Shown here: positions 1-8,053 of the stretch, piece by piece | Layout of the letters: the number at the start of each line of letters is the position of its first letter | How positions within the stretch are numbered: the stretch's first letter is position 1 | Assembly: GCA_017407125.1 (NCBI GenBank) | Contig: JAFQXE010000003.1 | Location: 1 to 64,000 of the forward strand | Length of the DNA: 64,000 nucleotides | Direction of reading: 5' to 3' | From: Thermoguttaceae bacterium | GTDB taxonomy: Bacteria > Planctomycetota > Planctomycetia > Pirellulales > Thermoguttaceae | Position numbers and translations under genes: made by a program | Notes under the pieces: generated by a model | The model's database searches: none | What the model was told of the DNA's origin: nothing | What the model saw: only the letters and a program-made list of their open reading frames with translations

Positions 1-909
1 TACGCCGATTTTTTGGAAACGCTCAGCGCCGACGACAGGCAAGATGTGAAGTCGTTCTTTGAAAACAATTTTGAACAAATTGAGAACAATGACTTGCATT
101 TTAGTCCGTATCAGAATTCAATACAAAACGTCAACGATTTCTATGCGAGAATTGGTCTGGCGTTTTTCAGTCCAGAACCATACGGGAACGCGTTTATGAT
201 TGCAGAGCGGCTGGACGATCAAAACAATCCGCCCAATGAAGTTCTGTTGTATATTCCGGAGAAGAAGGGCTTTTATTATCAAAGCCCGTTTGTCGAGACG
301 TTTAAGGTTGCAGATTCGTTTTCAGAATTGCTGAATAAACTTGGACTGTCCGAAATGACCGGCGGCGACAACTTATCGGAAAACGCAGACGATATTTTGG
401 ATTCTGATGAACTGAAGGAGATTAAGAATTGTTACGGCGAGGCGGTTGACCAGAGCGTTCTCTATTTCTATCGCGAAGTCTTTGATAACGACTCGGTAAC
501 CGTTGACCGGTTGTTTCCTGACGATAAAGAGAATGAAAACGTCGTGTACGAGCGCGGCGATTTCAATATTCGATTTCCGTTTAAGCCGCTTCGTGAAGAC
601 CGGTTAGGATTTCCTGTCGAGAACTGTTACGTCTTTGGTCTGGGAACCGGCGGCTTGGAATGCGGAGACGACGAAGGATATCTGGTTTATAACGCAAACA
701 GCGGCGAAATTTATCGATATGAATTTTTGTGGCCTTTTAAAGAGAAACTCCCTTGGTGGCATTGGCGCAGCTTGCTGGGCTGTAAGAGAGATGAAATCTT
801 AGTAATCAAGATTGCCGACAGCTTTAACGAGTTCCTGACCAAACTGGAACAGCATGGCTGGAAACCGATTGTTGAAGATTGGGGAAACTACTACAGACTC
901 ATCCAGTAA
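1..909 (+). CDS. SMI1/KNR4 (SUKH) family protein, two copies of the motif; 5' end cut by window
   Basis: The frame is open through the left edge (Tyr-Ala-Asp-Phe codons precede a TTG at 13), so the true start probably lies outside the window. The SUKH-type pattern of a short beta hairpin followed by an 'adSFxEfLxkL' helix appears twice: around residues 75-115 (LLYIPEKKGFYYQ, then VADSFSELLNKL) and around 225-285 (GYLVYNANSGEIYRYEF, then IADSFNEFLTKL). This suggests tandem SUKH domains. SUKH proteins are known mainly as immunity proteins of bacterial toxin systems, but many are unassigned. No toxin gene is visible beside it, so the immunity role is inference. No signal peptide is seen, which fits a cytoplasmic protein. 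Confidence 0.7.
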   Translation, partial: YADFLETLSADDRQDVKSFFENNFEQIENNDLHFSPYQNSIQNVNDFYARIGLAFFSPEPYGNAFMIAERLDDQNNPPNEVLLYIPEKKGFYYQSPFVETFKVADSFSELLNKLGLSEMTGGDNLSENADDILDSDELKEIKNCYGEAVDQSVLYFYREVFDNDSVTVDRLFPDDKENENVVYERGDFNIRFPFKPLREDRLGFPVENCYVFGLGTGGLECGDDEGYLVYNANSGEIYRYEFLWPFKEKLPWWHWRSLLGCKRDEILVIKIADSFNEFLTKLEQHGWKPIVEDWGNYYRLIQ

Positions 910-989
910 AGCTTGGTTCCAGATTACGGCAGAACCATGTATTCTACGAAACGCTCAAAAATCACAATAAATTTCCCAAAAATAGACAA

Positions 990-1017
990 TTGATTTTATT
1001 TTGTTCTATGGTATAAT
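990..1017 (+). promoter_or_regulatory. Putative sigma70-type promoter for the sugar isomerase gene
   Basis: TTGATT at 990-995 and TATAAT at 1012-1017 are separated by 16 bp. Transcription would start near 1024, giving a leader of about 185 nt that includes the heptamer repeat at 1048-1144. Confidence 0.55.
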
Positions 1018-1047
1018 GTAATTCAAATGGTTCTTCGGGTAAGACCA

Positions 1048-1144
1048 GCCGCTAGCTATTAGCCGCTAGCTGTTAGCTTGGGCATTCGTAGCTATAAGCA
1101 GATATCTAAAAGCTAGGAGCTAAAGGCTAGGGGCTAGAAGCTAA
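1048..1144. repeat. Heptamer repeat, AGCTANN type, two inverted arms
   Basis: The left arm has TAGC every 7 bp (CGCTAGC, TATTAGC, CGCTAGC, TGTTAGC). The right arm has GCTA every 7 bp (GCTAGGA, GCTAAAG, GCTAGGG, GCTAGAA). The arms are roughly inverted and enclose a spacer with CCCAAGC-like edges seen in other copies (21271, 23229, 26709, 50724). It fills most of the 298-bp gap between the SUKH gene and the sugar isomerase. Confidence 0.85.
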
Positions 1145-1207
1145 ATCGCAACAATAGACCCGGATAACCCTTATATTCACCCCCCTACATTTGCCAAGGA
1201 GAAAACA

Positions 1208-2038
1208 ATGGGTAAAATTGGAATCGGATTAAATCTGGAAGCGGTTCGCACCAGCCACAAGAGTTTTGAATGGGGCGTTCAGTTCGCCAAAGAACTCGGT
1301 TACGAGTACATCGAGCCGATGGTTCACTGGGGACGCGAATTGCTGTCAGAAGCGCGATATTTTCATAGCGTCTCGATGCTTGACGACCCGTTCCGCGTTC
1401 GCGACGCCGTCGAAGCCGCCGGGCTGAAGCTGTCGGCGCTGTCGTCCCACTCTCAGCTGTCCAAGCCGGAAATTGCGGTGGAATACCTCAAGCAGGCGGC
1501 TCGGTTTGCCAAAGAATGCGGCGCCCCGATTATCAACACGCACGAAGGACACAAACAGACCTGGACAACCGAAGAGGAAGACTTCGTTCTGATTAAGTAC
1601 TCGATTATGGAAGCGTCGAAAGTCGCCGCCCGCCGCGGAATCAAAATTGGGCTGGAAACCCATCAGACGTACTCTCTCGTGCCGGACAAGTACGAACGAA
1701 TCCTCAATCTGGTGGACTCGCCGTATATTGGCGCCAACTTCGACACCGGCAACGCCTATCTGGGCGGGCTGGACCCGGTCGAACAGGTGGAACGGTTTAA
1801 GAATCGCATTATCCACATGCACGCCAAAGACATTTCCGTGGAACAGTCCAATGCTGAACGCGGCAAAGTGATGGGCACAGCTGTCGGCTGCGCCTGCGGA
1901 GACGGCGTTATCGACTGGGAAAAGATTGTCGCGATTATTCGACCCCTGCCGCAAGACATCGTCCTTTCCGTTGAATGCGGATCCCTCGACCAGGCCGCCA
2001 GAAGCATTGACTATCTGCGGAAAGTGGTAGGAAAGTAG
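1208..2038 (+). CDS. Sugar phosphate isomerase/epimerase family protein (xylose-isomerase-like TIM barrel)
   Basis: This 276-aa cytoplasmic protein matches the AP-endonuclease-2/xylose-isomerase-like TIM barrel family, which isomerises or epimerises sugars, ketoses or inositol derivatives with a divalent metal. Candidate metal and acid-base residues fall in the expected order: Glu150 (GLETH), Asp179 (NFDTGNAY), His203/His205 (IHMHAKD) and Glu256 (LSVECGS). The ATG at 1208 has AAGGAG 6 bp upstream. It stands alone, with repeats on both sides. The substrate cannot be told from sequence. Such genes are often many-copied in planctomycetes and linked to polysaccharide catabolism (family knowledge). 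Confidence 0.85.
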   Translation: MGKIGIGLNLEAVRTSHKSFEWGVQFAKELGYEYIEPMVHWGRELLSEARYFHSVSMLDDPFRVRDAVEAAGLKLSALSSHSQLSKPEIAVEYLKQAARFAKECGAPIINTHEGHKQTWTTEEEDFVLIKYSIMEASKVAARRGIKIGLETHQTYSLVPDKYERILNLVDSPYIGANFDTGNAYLGGLDPVEQVERFKNRIIHMHAKDISVEQSNAERGKVMGTAVGCACGDGVIDWEKIVAIIRPLPQDIVLSVECGSLDQAARSIDYLRKVVGK

Positions 2039-2062
2039 GATTGTCTGCCGTCTTTTATTTTT

Positions 2063-2105
2063 TTAGAACGCAGAATACGCAGACTACTCGCAGAATACGC
2101 AGACG
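2063..2105 (+). repeat. Left copy of a ~45-bp inverted repeat around the GxxExxY gene
   Basis: It consists of CGCAGAATA/CGCAGACTA words. The reverse complement of 2845-2888 matches it almost base for base (a few mismatches), so the pair brackets the GxxExxY gene. A GC-rich palindromic stretch with GGCGACGACGCC follows at about 2118. Confidence 0.8.
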
Positions 2106-2218
2106 GGCTGGGAATGTGGCGACGACGCCAACTACGTTGGCTTCGCCACGATTCCCGCCCGGTTTTTTTAAAATGATTTTGATGTCAAACGTTAGTTTAG
2201 ATAGATAGGAGTGATTGT

Positions 2219-2638
2219 ATGCATCCACTTTATAATAAAGCGTCAATGTTAACAGAAAAGATAATCGGGGCTGCAGTAGATGTACATCATCATTTTGGTC
2301 CAGGGTTACTGGAATCTATCTATGTGAAGTGTCTGGAATATGAGCTGAACTTGCAAGGGCTTAAAACGAAGCGTGAAGTTCCCGTCAAAATTGAATACAA
2401 AGGTTATACGTTTGACGAAAGCCTTCGATTGGATTTATTAGTTGAGGATTGTGTTATTATTGAAGCAAAAGCAGTTGACAAAGATTCAGAGAATATGGAA
2501 TATTACAAGGCGCAAATACTATCTTATATGAAATTGTTGAACATTCCCCTTGGGCTTGTTATCAATTTTCACAATCCGCGGCTTGGCGACCGAGGAATTC
2601 GAAGAGTTATACTCAAAGACGCCGATCAACCGGATTAA
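2219..2638 (+). CDS. GxxExxY family protein (PD-(D/E)XK nuclease-like fold)
   Basis: This 139-aa protein carries the family's name-giving motif at residues 29-35 (GLLESIY). A nuclease-like signature follows: Asp72 (LRLDLLVED) and Glu82-Ala-Lys84 (IIEAKAV), matching the D...ExK pattern of the PD-(D/E)XK superfamily. AGGAG sits about 8 bp before the ATG at 2219. GxxExxY proteins are widespread, often multicopy, and of unknown function; nuclease activity is only predicted. The gene is bracketed by a ~45-bp inverted repeat (2063-2105 and 2845-2888), which could mean that it moves as a unit. Confidence 0.85.
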   Translation: MHPLYNKASMLTEKIIGAAVDVHHHFGPGLLESIYVKCLEYELNLQGLKTKREVPVKIEYKGYTFDESLRLDLLVEDCVIIEAKAVDKDSENMEYYKAQILSYMKLLNIPLGLVINFHNPRLGDRGIRRVILKDADQPD

Positions 2639-2844
2639 TGATAACTTATTCGTTGTACGCCATATTCTAACCTATCAATTTTTATCATTTTTAAAACCGC
2701 AATCGGACATCGTGTCATAGCCCGAGCATCGGGCGTAGATGACACACCGACAAGGTCGGTTCCTGATTGGACGTGGGTAGCGCCAAAATCAGCTTTTTCG
2801 GAGACAAAACCTTGTCCTTCTGCCCGCGCGGCTTCGCGCCGCTT

Positions 2845-2888
2845 GCTTCTGCGTATTCTGCGAGGAGTCTGCGATCTCTGCGTTCTTA
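2845..2888 (-). repeat. Right copy of the ~45-bp inverted repeat
   Basis: It is the inverted match of 2063-2105 on the far side of the GxxExxY gene, built of the same TGCGTATTCTGCG words. Confidence 0.8.
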
Positions 2889-2943
2889 ATTTGCCGGATT
2901 TAAAATCAATATCGACGCAGAAAAATATCCCTCTCCGCCCCTA

Positions 2944-2971
2944 TTGCATCAAAGCATAATTGTGCTAAAAT
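2944..2971 (+). promoter_or_regulatory. Putative promoter for panD
   Basis: TTGCAT at 2944-2949 and TAAAAT at 2966-2971 are 16 bp apart. The start codon lies about 85 bp downstream. Moderate match only. Confidence 0.4.
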
Positions 2972-3058
2972 AATATATAGTCAATGCCGTCGAGAATTGT
3001 TTGGGCGGCAGATTGACATTTTCCGGTAAACCGTTGATTGATCAGGAGCGTATTCCCC

Positions 3059-3406
3059 ATGGAAAGAATCATGTTCAAATCGAAAATCCACCGCGCTACT
3101 TTAACTGCGCTGAAATTGGACTACGAGGGCAGTATTTCCATTGATTCCGACCTGCTCAAAGCCGCCGACATCCTGCCGGGCGAGCAAGTCCACGTTCTCA
3201 ACTGCTCCAACGGCGACCGGCTTATCACGTACGCTATCGAAGCCCCCGCCGGGTCGGGAACGGTCATGCTCAACGGGCCTGCCGCCAGAAACGGCTATAT
3301 CGGCGATAAAGTTGTGATTATCACGTACGCCAACTACTCAGACTCTGCCGCTCATTCGCATAAGCCAACCGTTGTCAAGGTTGACGACAACAACAGAGTA
3401 AAATAA
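3059..3406 (+). CDS. panD: Aspartate 1-decarboxylase
   Basis: PanD converts L-aspartate to beta-alanine for pantothenate and CoA synthesis. It is made as a pro-enzyme that cleaves itself at Gly-Ser to form a pyruvoyl cofactor. Here the site is Gly24-Ser25 (DYEGSISID). The start at 3059 places it exactly where the family has it and has AGGAG 10 bp upstream; an upstream in-frame TTG (3038) is less likely. Length 115 aa is within the usual 115-127. The C-terminal tail after ITYANYSD is variable. A strong terminator follows at once. panB and panC are not nearby. Confidence 0.95.
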   Translation: MERIMFKSKIHRATLTALKLDYEGSISIDSDLLKAADILPGEQVHVLNCSNGDRLITYAIEAPAGSGTVMLNGPAARNGYIGDKVVIITYANYSDSAAHSHKPTVVKVDDNNRVK

Positions 3407-3415
3407 TACGGAACA

Positions 3416-3448
3416 CGGAATCGGAACAATTTCTGATTCCGTTTTTTT
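3416..3448 (+). terminator. Rho-independent terminator after panD
   Basis: CGGAATC (3416-3422) pairs with GATTCCG (3435-3441), followed by seven T residues. Confidence 0.8.
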
Positions 3449-3478
3449 ATGCCCCCCCGCCCCCAAAGGAGAATCAAT

Positions 3479-4084
3479 ATGCCCAAGTTCAAAGAACTGG
3501 TTCGCATGTTTGTCGCTGTCGAAATCGCTCAGAAAAGCGCTCTTCAAATTGAAAAGCTCATGACGGTTTTCGCGTCCTGCGGCGCCGATATAAAGTGGGT
3601 GGAATCCGGGCAGTTTCACGTTACGCTCAAGTTCCTTGGCGACGTTGAACGGGAAGACATGGCGGACGTCTGCATGGAATTCCAAAAAGCGGTTAAAGAC
3701 ATTCCTCCGTTTGAAATTCAAGCGACAGGCGCAGGCGCGTTCCCGAAAATCGAGATGCCGAGAACGGTTTGGGTGGGCGTTGAAGACCCGTCCAGCCAGC
3801 TTACCGCGGCGTTTAACGCGGTTGAGGCGGCGGCGGTGAAAATAGGGTTCGTTCGAGAAAACAAGCCGTACGTTCCGCACATCACGTTAGGCAGAATCCG
3901 CAAGCCGTCAGCGGCGTTGAGGGACTTGAGCGAAAAGATCGCCCAGTATCCGCGCTGCGATTTAGGGAAAACGTACGTAACGCATATAGACGTGCTGTCT
4001 TCCGAATTGACTCGCCGCGGTCCGCTGTACGCGGTTTTGGCAAGATGTCCGTTACAGGGCGTTACACTCAAAGACGAAGATTGA
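3479..4084 (+). CDS. thpR: RNA 2',3'-cyclic phosphodiesterase (2H phosphoesterase)
   Basis: This 201-aa protein has both HxT/S motifs of the 2H phosphoesterase superfamily: His47 (FHVTLKFLGD) and His134 (PHITLGRI). These residues hydrolyse 2',3'-cyclic phosphates on RNA ends, and the family is also called LigT. Spacing and length match ThpR. I choose ATG 3479 because AAAGGAG lies 8 bp upstream; the longer reading from 3449 starts inside the panD terminator. The protein is cytoplasmic. The next gene (protease) starts 34 bp later and may be cotranscribed. No RNA ligase or tRNA nuclease is nearby. Confidence 0.9.
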   Translation: MPKFKELVRMFVAVEIAQKSALQIEKLMTVFASCGADIKWVESGQFHVTLKFLGDVEREDMADVCMEFQKAVKDIPPFEIQATGAGAFPKIEMPRTVWVGVEDPSSQLTAAFNAVEAAAVKIGFVRENKPYVPHITLGRIRKPSAALRDLSEKIAQYPRCDLGKTYVTHIDVLSSELTRRGPLYAVLARCPLQGVTLKDED

Positions 4085-4118
4085 TTTTTTCAAAAAGTAA
4101 GAATACGGGAGTTAAAGA

Positions 4119-4814
4119 ATGGAAAACTCGCTTTTGTATTTAATTGTTGCAGGCGTTCCAGCTCTGATAGGCATGCTTGCCCAAGGTTGGCTTAAGTCGG
4201 CTGTTACTAATGGTCAGAATTATAAAACCAGCATAACGGGCGCGGAAGCCGCCAGACAAATGTTGGACGCAAACGGTCTTCAGCACGTCAGAATCAATAA
4301 AATTGACGGCTTTTTGACAGACCATTACAATCCGTCAGACAAAACGCTCAATCTTAGCGCAGATATTCACGACGGCTATACAGCCACCGCCGTCGGCGTT
4401 GCCTGTCACGAAGCGGGACACGCGGTTCAGGACGGAACGCATTACGCGCCTCTTGTAGTTCGCAATCTTGCCGTCCCGATGGCGAACATTGGCAGCAACA
4501 TTGGTTTAGCGCTGTTTGCTGCCGGGTTGGGAGTTCAACAGGCAAGTCAAAATACAATGCTGGCTTGGATTGGTCTGGGACTGTTTGCTTTTGTCTCGTT
4601 TTTTCAGCTGATCAATTTGCCGGTAGAATACAACGCTTCGGCTCGCGGAAAAGTTTTTCTGAACAAATCCAGAATTGTCAGCGGCGACGGCGTGGGATTG
4701 GTTCGCAGCGCTTTGTACGCAGCTGCGCTGACGTATGTAGCCGCTACAGTTCAGGCGGTCGCTCAGTTGCTGTACTTGTTCACAGTGATGCAATCCCGTT
4801 CGAGAAGAGAGTAA
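4119..4814 (+). CDS. Zinc metallopeptidase, YugP type (membrane)
   Basis: The 231-aa sequence matches the YugP-like neutral zinc metallopeptidases. It has an N-terminal membrane segment (about 5-25), the zinc motif HEAGH at residues 97-101, and two or three more hydrophobic segments (about 125-165 and 200-225). PVEYNAS near 168 is a candidate for the third ligand glutamate. GGGAG precedes the ATG. The protease is probably an integral membrane enzyme with a cytosolic active site; its substrate is unknown. It lies 34 bp after thpR and 100 bp before the ThuA gene. Confidence 0.88.
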   Translation: MENSLLYLIVAGVPALIGMLAQGWLKSAVTNGQNYKTSITGAEAARQMLDANGLQHVRINKIDGFLTDHYNPSDKTLNLSADIHDGYTATAVGVACHEAGHAVQDGTHYAPLVVRNLAVPMANIGSNIGLALFAAGLGVQQASQNTMLAWIGLGLFAFVSFFQLINLPVEYNASARGKVFLNKSRIVSGDGVGLVRSALYAAALTYVAATVQAVAQLLYLFTVMQSRSRRE

Positions 4815-4914
4815 TAATTCAAAAATGTTTTGTAACGTTTGATGCGAATCTGTTTCAGATCGCTGATATACTTCCGTTTTTTCCTTTAACCATTCCGATC
4901 CCCCCGTTAAGATC

Positions 4915-5805
4915 ATGAAAAGAAGAGATTTTATTGCTTTAACCGGCTTGGGCGCCGCTTTAGCGACATTCCCCGGTTTCTCCGCCTTGGCAGACGAACC
5001 GAAGAAAAAGGTTTTGTATTACGATTATTCGGCTGGATTCATTCACCCGCCGACGATTGACAACGACGGCAAACTGGGCGTTTGCGGTTCGTTCCTCAAA
5101 GAATTTGGCGAAAAGAACGGCATTGAAGTCGTCTGCACAAAAGACGGCAGCGTCTTTGACGGCGACCTGTCACAATACGCCGCGATTGTATTCTATACCA
5201 GCGGCGATCTGTACAATAAGAACGACCGCTGCCCGGGACAACCCTTGTCAAAGCAGGGCGCGAAAAACCTTTTTGAAGCGGTTCGTTCCGGCGTCGGATT
5301 CCTCGGATTCCATTCCGCGACGGATACGTGGTGCGTTCGCGGCCCGGAAAAATTCAAGGACGTCCCGAAGGAAGATCGCAACGATTACATCAACATGATT
5401 GGCGGCGAGTTCATCATGCACGGATCCCAGCAGGAAGCGGCCGTCAAACCGATTGACCCAGAACTGCCGTGTCTGAAAGACATGGAACGCCCGATTCGCC
5501 ATCACGACGAATGGTACTGCAACAAGCATCTCGCCAAAGACATGCACGTTTTCCTGATGCTCCAAACGGAAGGCATGAACGGCGACTGCTACAATCGCCC
5601 GGACTTCCCCTGCGTTTGGGCGCGCAAAGAAGGAAAGGGCATTGTCGCCTATTCCGCTCTCGGACACGGCAACAATCACTGGGAAACCCCGCTCGTTCAG
5701 GGCGTCGCCGGCGATTTGCTCAAGCTGGTAACCGGCAAACTCCAAATCGACCTCACGCCGAACTTTGAAACCGTCTGCCCAGACGCGGCAATCAGTCACA
5801 GATAG
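4915..5805 (+). CDS. ThuA domain-containing protein, Tat-exported
   Basis: Residues 1-27 form a Tat-type signal (KRRDFIALTG, hydrophobic stretch, ALADEP). The remaining ~270 residues match the ThuA (trehalose utilization) domain, a class-I-amidotransferase-like fold. Features include VLYYDYSAGFIHP, AIVFYTSGDL and GFLGFHSATDTW, which holds the conserved 'GfHsatdtw' segment. ThuA proteins are numerous in planctomycetes and are thought to act on sugars in the periplasm, but no activity is firmly established. No clear Shine-Dalgarno is seen. The gene is followed directly by repeat-rich DNA. Confidence 0.88.
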   Translation: MKRRDFIALTGLGAALATFPGFSALADEPKKKVLYYDYSAGFIHPPTIDNDGKLGVCGSFLKEFGEKNGIEVVCTKDGSVFDGDLSQYAAIVFYTSGDLYNKNDRCPGQPLSKQGAKNLFEAVRSGVGFLGFHSATDTWCVRGPEKFKDVPKEDRNDYINMIGGEFIMHGSQQEAAVKPIDPELPCLKDMERPIRHHDEWYCNKHLAKDMHVFLMLQTEGMNGDCYNRPDFPCVWARKEGKGIVAYSALGHGNNHWETPLVQGVAGDLLKLVTGKLQIDLTPNFETVCPDAAISHR

Positions 5806-6020
5806 GTTAATAGACTGGCGAGCCGGGAACGTCAGTTCCCGGGCAGCGAGGCGCCGCTCCCAATCCGCGCTGCCGCGCGAAACGCATTGTATTCGCTCCC
5901 GTTGGTCGCTAATGTTATTTTTAGGTGAGCCGGGAACGTCAGTTCCCGAGCGTGAGCGAAGCGAACGTAAAAAATGAAAGGCGGTAACGGAGCGACCAAA
6001 GGGAGCGTAGTTACGCTTCC
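5806..6020. repeat. Mosaic of palindromic repeats (GAGCCGGGAACGTCAGTTCCC and GGCGGTAA families)
   Basis: Two copies of a GAGCCGGGAAC-GTCA-GTTCCCG hairpin lie at about 5820-5842 and 5928-5950. A partial inverted copy of the GAGCGACCAACGGGAGC word is at 5896-5911. A copy of the dispersed ATGAAAGGCGGTAAYGGAGCG repeat is at 5972-6018. Other copies of the latter are at 15221, 17844, 51209 and 52835 (inverted). I see no gene. Confidence 0.75.
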
Positions 6021-6164
6021 TCTAGAACCGCGTTAGCGGTTCAATGTTTCTAGCCGTGGGTTTCAACCCACGGAAAAAAAGAACAAATAAAACAAACATC
6101 GTCAAATACACTTTTTATATTGCCCTCCAACGGAGGGCAATATAAAAAGATACTGAAACGATTA
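6021..6164 (+). repeat. Three-hairpin dispersed repeat, copy B1
   Basis: The order is GAACCGC-GTTA-GCGGTTC, then CCGTGGGTT-TC-AACCCACGG, an A-rich linker, then a long stem TTTTTATATTGCCCTCC/GGAGGGCAATATAAAAA. Copies B2 (8181-8321) and B3 (60146-60286) are inverted. B4 (32689-32740) holds only the first two hairpins. Confidence 0.85.
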
Positions 6165-6239
6165 GCCCTCTCCGTCCTGTTTGTTTACGGGCGTGTCGCC
6201 CGCTTCTTTTTTACAACCGAAAATGTTGCAAATAACCTC

Positions 6240-6267
6240 TTGTTTTTTGTTCGGAATTGAATATACT
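6240..6267 (+). promoter_or_regulatory. Putative promoter for the 575-aa secreted protein
   Basis: TTGTTT at 6240-6245 and TATACT at 6262-6267 are 16 bp apart, about 59 bp before the ATG. Confidence 0.4.
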
Positions 6268-6325
6268 AATAATTGAACGTTTTTTCAACGATATTAATCC
6301 CTTGTCCGTTTGATTTGAATTCGCC

Positions 6326-8053
6326 ATGAATGCGCCTCAATTTGCCTTTCGATTTATAACCGCGCTGTTAGCAGCCGTTATATCGTTGTTTTCATCGGCG
6401 TTTGCAAATGAACCGCTTTCGCCGATGGAATTGTGCAAAGAAACGTTTTACAGCTCGTCAGGGCAAATGTCTGCAAGTGAATTATACGATTTTTGGGAAT
6501 CGTTTGATTCTGACTCGGATCGTGAAAAGTATTTGAATTCCTGGGCAGATTCAGAGACTTTTTGTCAGAAAGCGGTTTTAATCAAACTCTTTTATCATCC
6601 CGTTTTTCGATACAACTATCCAGAACTGTTCAAACAGCGTCAATGTATAATTCAAATCATAAATGAATTAAAAAGAAAAGCTCAGTTTGACATTACAGAT
6701 TTTTATATACTAAATCAGCTTTGTCATTTGGAACCGGATGTATTAAAACCTGAGCTGCTAAGCCTGACAAGAAAAATTGGAAATATTCCAACAGTTTGGG
6801 AGAATAAAAAGAGCCAGTTTGAACTGGAGTTTCTTTTTAAACATAGCGTCCTTACGGATCAATATTTTTCCGAATTCTTTGGCTACGATTGGATTGAAAG
6901 CGATTGTTTACCCAGTTGGCTGGGAGAATTGCATTGCATTTCCGCTTTAGGCAGCGACGTTTCAGATGACGTTATTGCCAAGGAAATTCGCAAATTGGAA
7001 GAGTTGTTTAGTAATCTTAAAAAGAATTACGAACTGTGGATGGCTGCCAGAGCGAATGAACTCGGACAGGAAAACAAAGCTATCTGGAATGAGTATTGCT
7101 ATGTTTATGACGGGATATCGCTAATCCTGCGTTCCCTGCGCTATTGTGGAAAGAGAAGTTCTCAAGTGCTGCCTATTTTATATCGTATGCTCGATTTCGA
7201 TTATCAAAAATCTGTCGAGAAGCCCTATCGTGAAACCCTTCTTGATAAATCTGATTTGGGATTGACAATTATTTCCATCAATCCTGACGACCCAAAAGCG
7301 ATAGTCAGGGTGTTTCCATTCTGTCTGGAAGACAATTATAAGCAATTAACAGAATCGGATTTTCCTCTGGATAATTTTCCCGACTGTTTGCGGTTCTCGG
7401 ATTATTCCGGGGAGCTTTTGAATAATAAACTATTCTGTCGCGTATTGGAACGCCTTCGGAAAGATAATAAAATTTCCTTTTCGGATTACCTTGAATTTTT
7501 TAGTTATTCGCATATTACATCGGAACAGTATACGGAAATCATCCAGCAGGTTAAAGATATCCTTAAAAAGGAACCGCAAAGCATTTCCCCTTTTGCTATC
7601 GGCGATTTCTTAATAAGTCAGCGTCAAAAACCGGAAGTAAAATCGGACTTAATAGCGATTCTTGAATATTATTGGGATAATAATATATCAACGCCTGACA
7701 ATGTGATTAAGACGATGGAGATTCCGTCCTCTGAGAATGAATACCCGGATTTGATCATGGCAGATTTATGCATACGAACCTGTTTGTTCATTTTTACACC
7801 GGAAGAAACCGTGGACTATATAGTCAGCCGTCTCGATAAAAAGAACGTCGCGTTACTACTAAGTCGATTTGCAATACAAATTCAAAGCGGGGTTTGCGAA
7901 TATGACTCAGCGCCAATTGCATTTAACAAAAAAAGAACGATTCAGCTCTTTCAGAATAGACTTAAAGAATATCCAGAGAACGCTTCTGGATATATCTTAT
8001 TTAAAGGTTTTGCGGAACGATTAAACCGCCGCCAGAACGAGACGGAGCGTTAG
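6326..8053 (+). CDS. Secreted protein of unknown function, 575 aa
   Basis: I do not recognise this gene. It has a signal peptide (about residues 1-27: FRFITALLAAVISLFSSAFA, cut near ANEP). The mature part is rich in helices, acidic and aromatic residues, with repeated 'LRKLEELF' and 'ILKKEPQSISPFAIGDFL' style helix pairs that could be an alpha-solenoid; no catalytic motif is visible. It is A+T-richer than its neighbours. It sits between inverted copies B1 and B2 of the three-hairpin repeat. There is no Shine-Dalgarno. It may be a periplasmic binding or scaffold protein, but that is a guess. Confidence 0.75.
   Translation: MNAPQFAFRFITALLAAVISLFSSAFANEPLSPMELCKETFYSSSGQMSASELYDFWESFDSDSDREKYLNSWADSETFCQKAVLIKLFYHPVFRYNYPELFKQRQCIIQIINELKRKAQFDITDFYILNQLCHLEPDVLKPELLSLTRKIGNIPTVWENKKSQFELEFLFKHSVLTDQYFSEFFGYDWIESDCLPSWLGELHCISALGSDVSDDVIAKEIRKLEELFSNLKKNYELWMAARANELGQENKAIWNEYCYVYDGISLILRSLRYCGKRSSQVLPILYRMLDFDYQKSVEKPYRETLLDKSDLGLTIISINPDDPKAIVRVFPFCLEDNYKQLTESDFPLDNFPDCLRFSDYSGELLNNKLFCRVLERLRKDNKISFSDYLEFFSYSHITSEQYTEIIQQVKDILKKEPQSISPFAIGDFLISQRQKPEVKSDLIAILEYYWDNNISTPDNVIKTMEIPSSENEYPDLIMADLCIRTCLFIFTPEETVDYIVSRLDKKNVALLLSRFAIQIQSGVCEYDSAPIAFNKKRTIQLFQNRLKEYPENASGYILFKGFAERLNRRQNETER

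Larger units (their letters stand above)
2639..3058. other. 420-bp intergenic region: nested hairpins, inverted repeat, panD promoter
   Basis: No gene is seen. GCCCGA-GCA-TCGGGC (2720-2734) is nested inside GTGTCAT/ATGACAC (2712-2718 and 2739-2745). ACCGAC-AAG-GTCGGT follows at 2746-2760. A GCGCGGC-TTC-GCGCCGC-like hairpin lies near 2826-2842. The right copy of the CGCAGAATA inverted repeat is at 2845-2888. Confidence 0.7.

Noticed and set aside
1048..1144. CRISPR array reading of the AGCTANN and other heptamer arrays
   Set aside because: Units are 7 bp without spacers of 25-40 bp, and no cas gene is present.
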